A stretch of DNA of 7,259 bases from Thermodesulfobacteriota bacterium (GTDB lineage: Bacteria; Desulfobacterota; Syntrophobacteria; BM002): positions 1 to 7,259 of the forward strand of contig CAMYLW010000153.1 in NCBI GenBank assembly GCA_947259475.1, in the 5' to 3' direction. Position 1 is the first letter of the stretch. Every line of letters starts with the position of its first letter. This document shows, one piece after another, positions 5,449 to 7,259 of this stretch. The position numbers and the translations under genes are program-made. A model generated the notes under the pieces. It saw only the letters and a list, made by a program, of their open reading frames with translations, had not been told where the DNA came from and did no database searches.

Positions 5449-6726
5449 CTACTCGATACGAAATTCAAAGTAGGTACTGTCTGTAGATTCTGCATTCGTA
5501 AGTACCTCTTTCAACGGGCTTCCTTCCCGGGCTTCGGCGAATCCAGCGGTAATTGATAAATTCAGCCCGGGTTGGCATTCACCATCGAGGAAGTCACATA
5601 CCCTCAACTCTCTGGCTAATTTGATGCAGAACTTCCGGGCCTTATCCATCTTGGCGTTGTGTTGGACCACCATTATCTTGTTCATGCCGTAACGGGAACA
5701 GGTATCGGTGATCTCGAGCTGTTGCGTCACCCGGGAGGCAAGGTTTTTGACCACGGTCTGACCTGTCACATGCCCGAGCTTCTCATTGACTTCATCCAGA
5801 TTTTGCACAGTAAATGAAATAACGGAAAAAGTGATCTGGTGGCTTTCCAGCCGGGCCATTTCTTCCTGGAACTTCCTCTCGCCTTGAGCCTGGGTGGTCA
5901 TCCCGGTCAGAGCGTCGTGGGGGGTTTCCAGCCCCTGGATGAACTGCTGCACCACCTCATCAGAGGCCTGCTGGATTTCCTCCGGGGTGCCTTCGAACCG
6001 GATCAGTCCCTCGTCCAACATGGCCACCCGCTGAGAGATGTAAAAAATGTCAGGAATGTCGTGGCTGATCACAACCCCAGTAAACCCGAGCCTTCTTTGG
6101 TAATCGGAGATCATGCTGTGTACTGCGCTTTTTCGTATGGGATCGAGTCCTGTGGTGGGCTCATCGAAAAGAACAATCTCCGGTTCAGTCACCAGGGCTC
6201 TTGCCAAAGCGACCCGTTTTTTCATACCTCCGGACAACTGGCTGGGATACTTGTTGTCTATCCCTTCCAGGTCGAATAACTTCAGTTTGTCCCACACCCG
6301 GGTGCGAATCTCCCTTTTCGGCAGGGAGGTAGCCTCTTTCAGAGGAAGGGCGACGTTTTCGTAGACACTCATAGAGTCGAAAAGGGCCGTGTCCTGAAAC
6401 ATGTAACTTAATTTGGCTTTTAGTCTGTCTATCTCAGCCCTTTTCATTTCAGACAAGGATCGTCCCTGGAAAAGAATCCTGCCCGAATCGGGTTCCAACA
6501 AGCCAATGATGTGCTTCAGTAGCACGCTTTTGCCCGGGCCGCTCTTACCAATAATGGTGGTGATCACCCCCTGGTAAATGGACAGATCGGCGCCATTTAG
6601 AACCTGATTGGCCCCGAACCTTTTGTAGACGTCTACAAACTGAATGAGCGGCTGGTTCATTTTCGATCCCACAACAGTTGGTTGTTTTTCTCCGGGGAGG
6701 TCTGCAACGTTAGGGTTTCTTATCAT
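5449..6726 (-). CDS. mlaF: MlaF-type ABC ATPase fused to a degenerate GGDEF domain
   Basis: MlaF powers the inner-membrane MlaFEDB complex, which moves phospholipids between the two membranes. Residues about 26-265 form a full ABC ATPase: Walker A G-K-S-G-P-G-K-S (60-67), Q-loop Q111, signature L-S-G-G-M (164-168), Walker B I-V-L-F-D-E (184-189) with catalytic E189, and H-loop H222. The style (L-L-K-H-I-I-G-L-L, D-P-I-R) is that of the MlaF/Ttg2A group. Residues about 268-425 resemble a GGDEF domain: H-D-A-L-T-G (270-275), V-N-E-K-L-G-H (313-319), and S-R-Y-G followed by M-N-K-I (347-351 overall G-M-N-K-I) where G-G-D-E-F should be. The first metal-binding Asp and the RxxD inhibitory site are also missing, so diguanylate cyclase activity is unlikely. 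The total of 425 residues compares with about 270 for E. coli MlaF. ATG at 6726 has GGTG upstream; M23 (6660) is an equally plausible start. mlaA lies upstream on the same strand; mlaE and mlaD are not in the window. Confidence 0.9.
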   Translation of the reverse strand: MIRNPNVADLPGEKQPTVVGSKMNQPLIQFVDVYKRFGANQVLNGADLSIYQGVITTIIGKSGPGKSVLLKHIIGLLEPDSGRILFQGRSLSEMKRAEIDRLKAKLSYMFQDTALFDSMSVYENVALPLKEATSLPKREIRTRVWDKLKLFDLEGIDNKYPSQLSGGMKKRVALARALVTEPEIVLFDEPTTGLDPIRKSAVHSMISDYQRRLGFTGVVISHDIPDIFYISQRVAMLDEGLIRFEGTPEEIQQASDEVVQQFIQGLETPHDALTGMTTQAQGERKFQEEMARLESHQITFSVISFTVQNLDEVNEKLGHVTGQTVVKNLASRVTQQLEITDTCSRYGMNKIMVVQHNAKMDKARKFCIKLARELRVCDFLDGECQPGLNLSITAGFAEAREGSPLKEVLTNAESTDSTYFEFRIE

Positions 6727-6840
6727 ATTTCACCAATAAACCTAAACTATAAAAATAGTCATCGCAACACCCAAAGCGGCTCCCATGTTTCTTGGAGTCC
6801 TGTTGATCGTGATAATTGAACCGTCCTTCCGCCCGCACTG

Positions 6841-7011
6841 GTAATTGATGACCAATCTTGTGGGAGAGCCACCAAAGAAATAAAGCGGAATGAAGGGAAA
6901 ATAATGCTGTGTGCCTTGCAGGATTATATCAAGGAGGTATTCGAGGTAGCTAAATTCGATGCATTCTTACCCATCGGTGGCAGCGTAGAAGCTGCTCTCA
7001 AAGAATTATAG
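6841..7011 (+). pseudogene. C-terminal remnant of a STAS-domain (anti-sigma antagonist-like) gene
   Basis: In the frame ending with TAG at 7009-7011, the last 45 codons read as the end of a STAS domain: K-E-I-K-R-N-E-G-K-I-M-L-C, then L-Q-D-Y-I-K-E-V-F-E-V-A-K-F-D, then P-I-G-G-S-V-E-A-A-L-K-E-L. This matches the usual pattern of last strand, last helix and closing E-A-A-L. The expected front half, including the phosphorylatable D-S-S-G-L segment, is not found upstream; only V-I-D-D-Q-S-C-G-R-A-T precedes it, and the frame meets TGA at 6817. The only ATG in the intact part (6904) would give 35 residues. It looks like a truncated or internally deleted copy of an RsbV- or MlaB-like protein, on the strand opposite to mlaF and mlaA. 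Expression of a short peptide cannot be excluded. Confidence 0.7.
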
Positions 7012-7040
7012 CCCGGATTATTCATGAATAATCCGGGCTA
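7009..7040. repeat. Perfect 32-bp palindrome, solo copy of the repeat family
   Basis: Each half is TAGCCCGGATTATTCA and its reverse complement, meeting at the central TCATGA with no mismatch. It shares CCCGGAT, then an A/T pair, then TTCATGAAT with the ends of the 5250-5436 element. In RNA it would form a strong hairpin from either strand. No T-run follows on the plus strand. Its first three bases are the TAG stop of the STAS fragment, and it ends 21 bases from the stop of mlaA on the other strand, so it could act as a bidirectional terminator between convergent reading frames. Confidence 0.75.
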
Positions 7041-7061
7041 ACCCCGTCTCGGACCCTCGAG

Positions 7062-7259
7062 CTATCCGCCCGAGGGTTGTGGTTTGGGTGGTACAAACCT
7101 CTTCTTCACCAAGGCATTGCGGTACTGGATATAGGCGTTGCGGATGGCAACGTAGGGATCGATGGCGGCTTCTTTGAGAGCCTCGTAATCTCCCAGCGTC
7201 AGTGAGACGTTGTTGAATTTCCTATATGAAGTCACCGCAAAACGACGCCATATCAAGGG
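7062..7259 (-). CDS. mlaA: MlaA (VacJ-family lipoprotein), C-terminal fragment
   Basis: Only the last 65 codons are in the window, and the frame is open to the right edge, so the true start lies outside. MlaA is the outer-membrane lipoprotein that takes phospholipids from the outer leaflet and passes them to the periplasmic carrier MlaC. The identification rests on the C-terminal signature I-D-P-Y-V-A-I-R-N-A-Y-I-Q-Y-R-N-A-L-V, close to the family pattern D-P-Y-x-x-x-R-x-A-Y-L-Q-x-R, preceded by D-Y-E-A-L-K-E-A. The tail V-P-P-K-P-Q-P-S-G-G is Pro-rich. The stop is TAG. It lies upstream of the mlaF fusion on the same strand, 335 bases away, with a STAS fragment and a palindrome between them, so they may not share a transcript. 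A TTG at 7256 is just a sense codon. Confidence 0.75.
   Translation of the reverse strand, partial: PLIWRRFAVTSYRKFNNVSLTLGDYEALKEAAIDPYVAIRNAYIQYRNALVKKRFVPPKPQPSGG

Noticed and set aside
6742..6966. Minus-strand open frame of about 74 codons just upstream of mlaF with a hydrophobic end (A-A-L-G-V-A-M-T-I-F-I-V).
   Set aside because: It is codon-aligned antisense to the STAS remnant, has no start codon near its 5' end and no match to MlaE or another family I know.

Overview
The window reads as a chromosomal segment of a Gram-negative bacterium that uses selenocysteine, most likely an anaerobic deltaproteobacterial lineage (Desulfobacterota-like). Supporting signs are an outer-membrane beta-barrel protein with a signal peptide, pieces of the Mla phospholipid-transport system, a rhodanese/ferritin-like fusion protein, and an in-frame UGA followed at once by a SECIS-like hairpin. 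The lineage is an inference; no marker gene proves it.

Left part (1-2177, + strand): an archease gene and rtcB, the RNA 3'-phosphate ligase that archease activates, in the expected order and orientation. The central point of the window is that rtcB has TGA exactly at the codon of the invariant metal-binding cysteine (D-I-N-C-G-V-R becomes D-I-N-TGA-G-V-R). The frame continues unbroken for 383 more codons with every other active-site residue present, and a bulged hairpin starts right after the TGA. I read it as a full-length 484-residue selenoprotein RtcB, not two genes or a pseudogene. TGA also ends another gene here (4732-4734), so general reassignment of TGA is unlikely.

Middle part (2178-4734): a convergent GreA/GreB-family protein (- strand) whose coiled-coil tip has lost both catalytic acidic residues. 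It is followed divergently by a two-gene + strand unit encoding a rhodanese fused to a ferritin-like diiron domain and a MipA/OmpV-family outer-membrane protein.

Right part (4735-7259, mostly - strand): a C-terminal fragment of mlaA enters from the right edge. Then comes mlaF, an Mla-type ABC ATPase fused to a C-terminal GGDEF-like domain that has lost its catalytic signature, and then an RsbW-like HATPase. On the + strand between mlaA and mlaF lies the tail of a STAS (anti-sigma antagonist-like) gene, apparently broken. A family of short palindromic repeats (core ATTTCATGAATT flanked by CCCGG) occurs three times: as a solo arm at 4804, as the ends of a 187-bp MITE-like element at 5250-5436, and as a perfect 32-bp palindrome at 7009-7040. 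Each copy sits at or within about 12 bp of a gene's 3' end.
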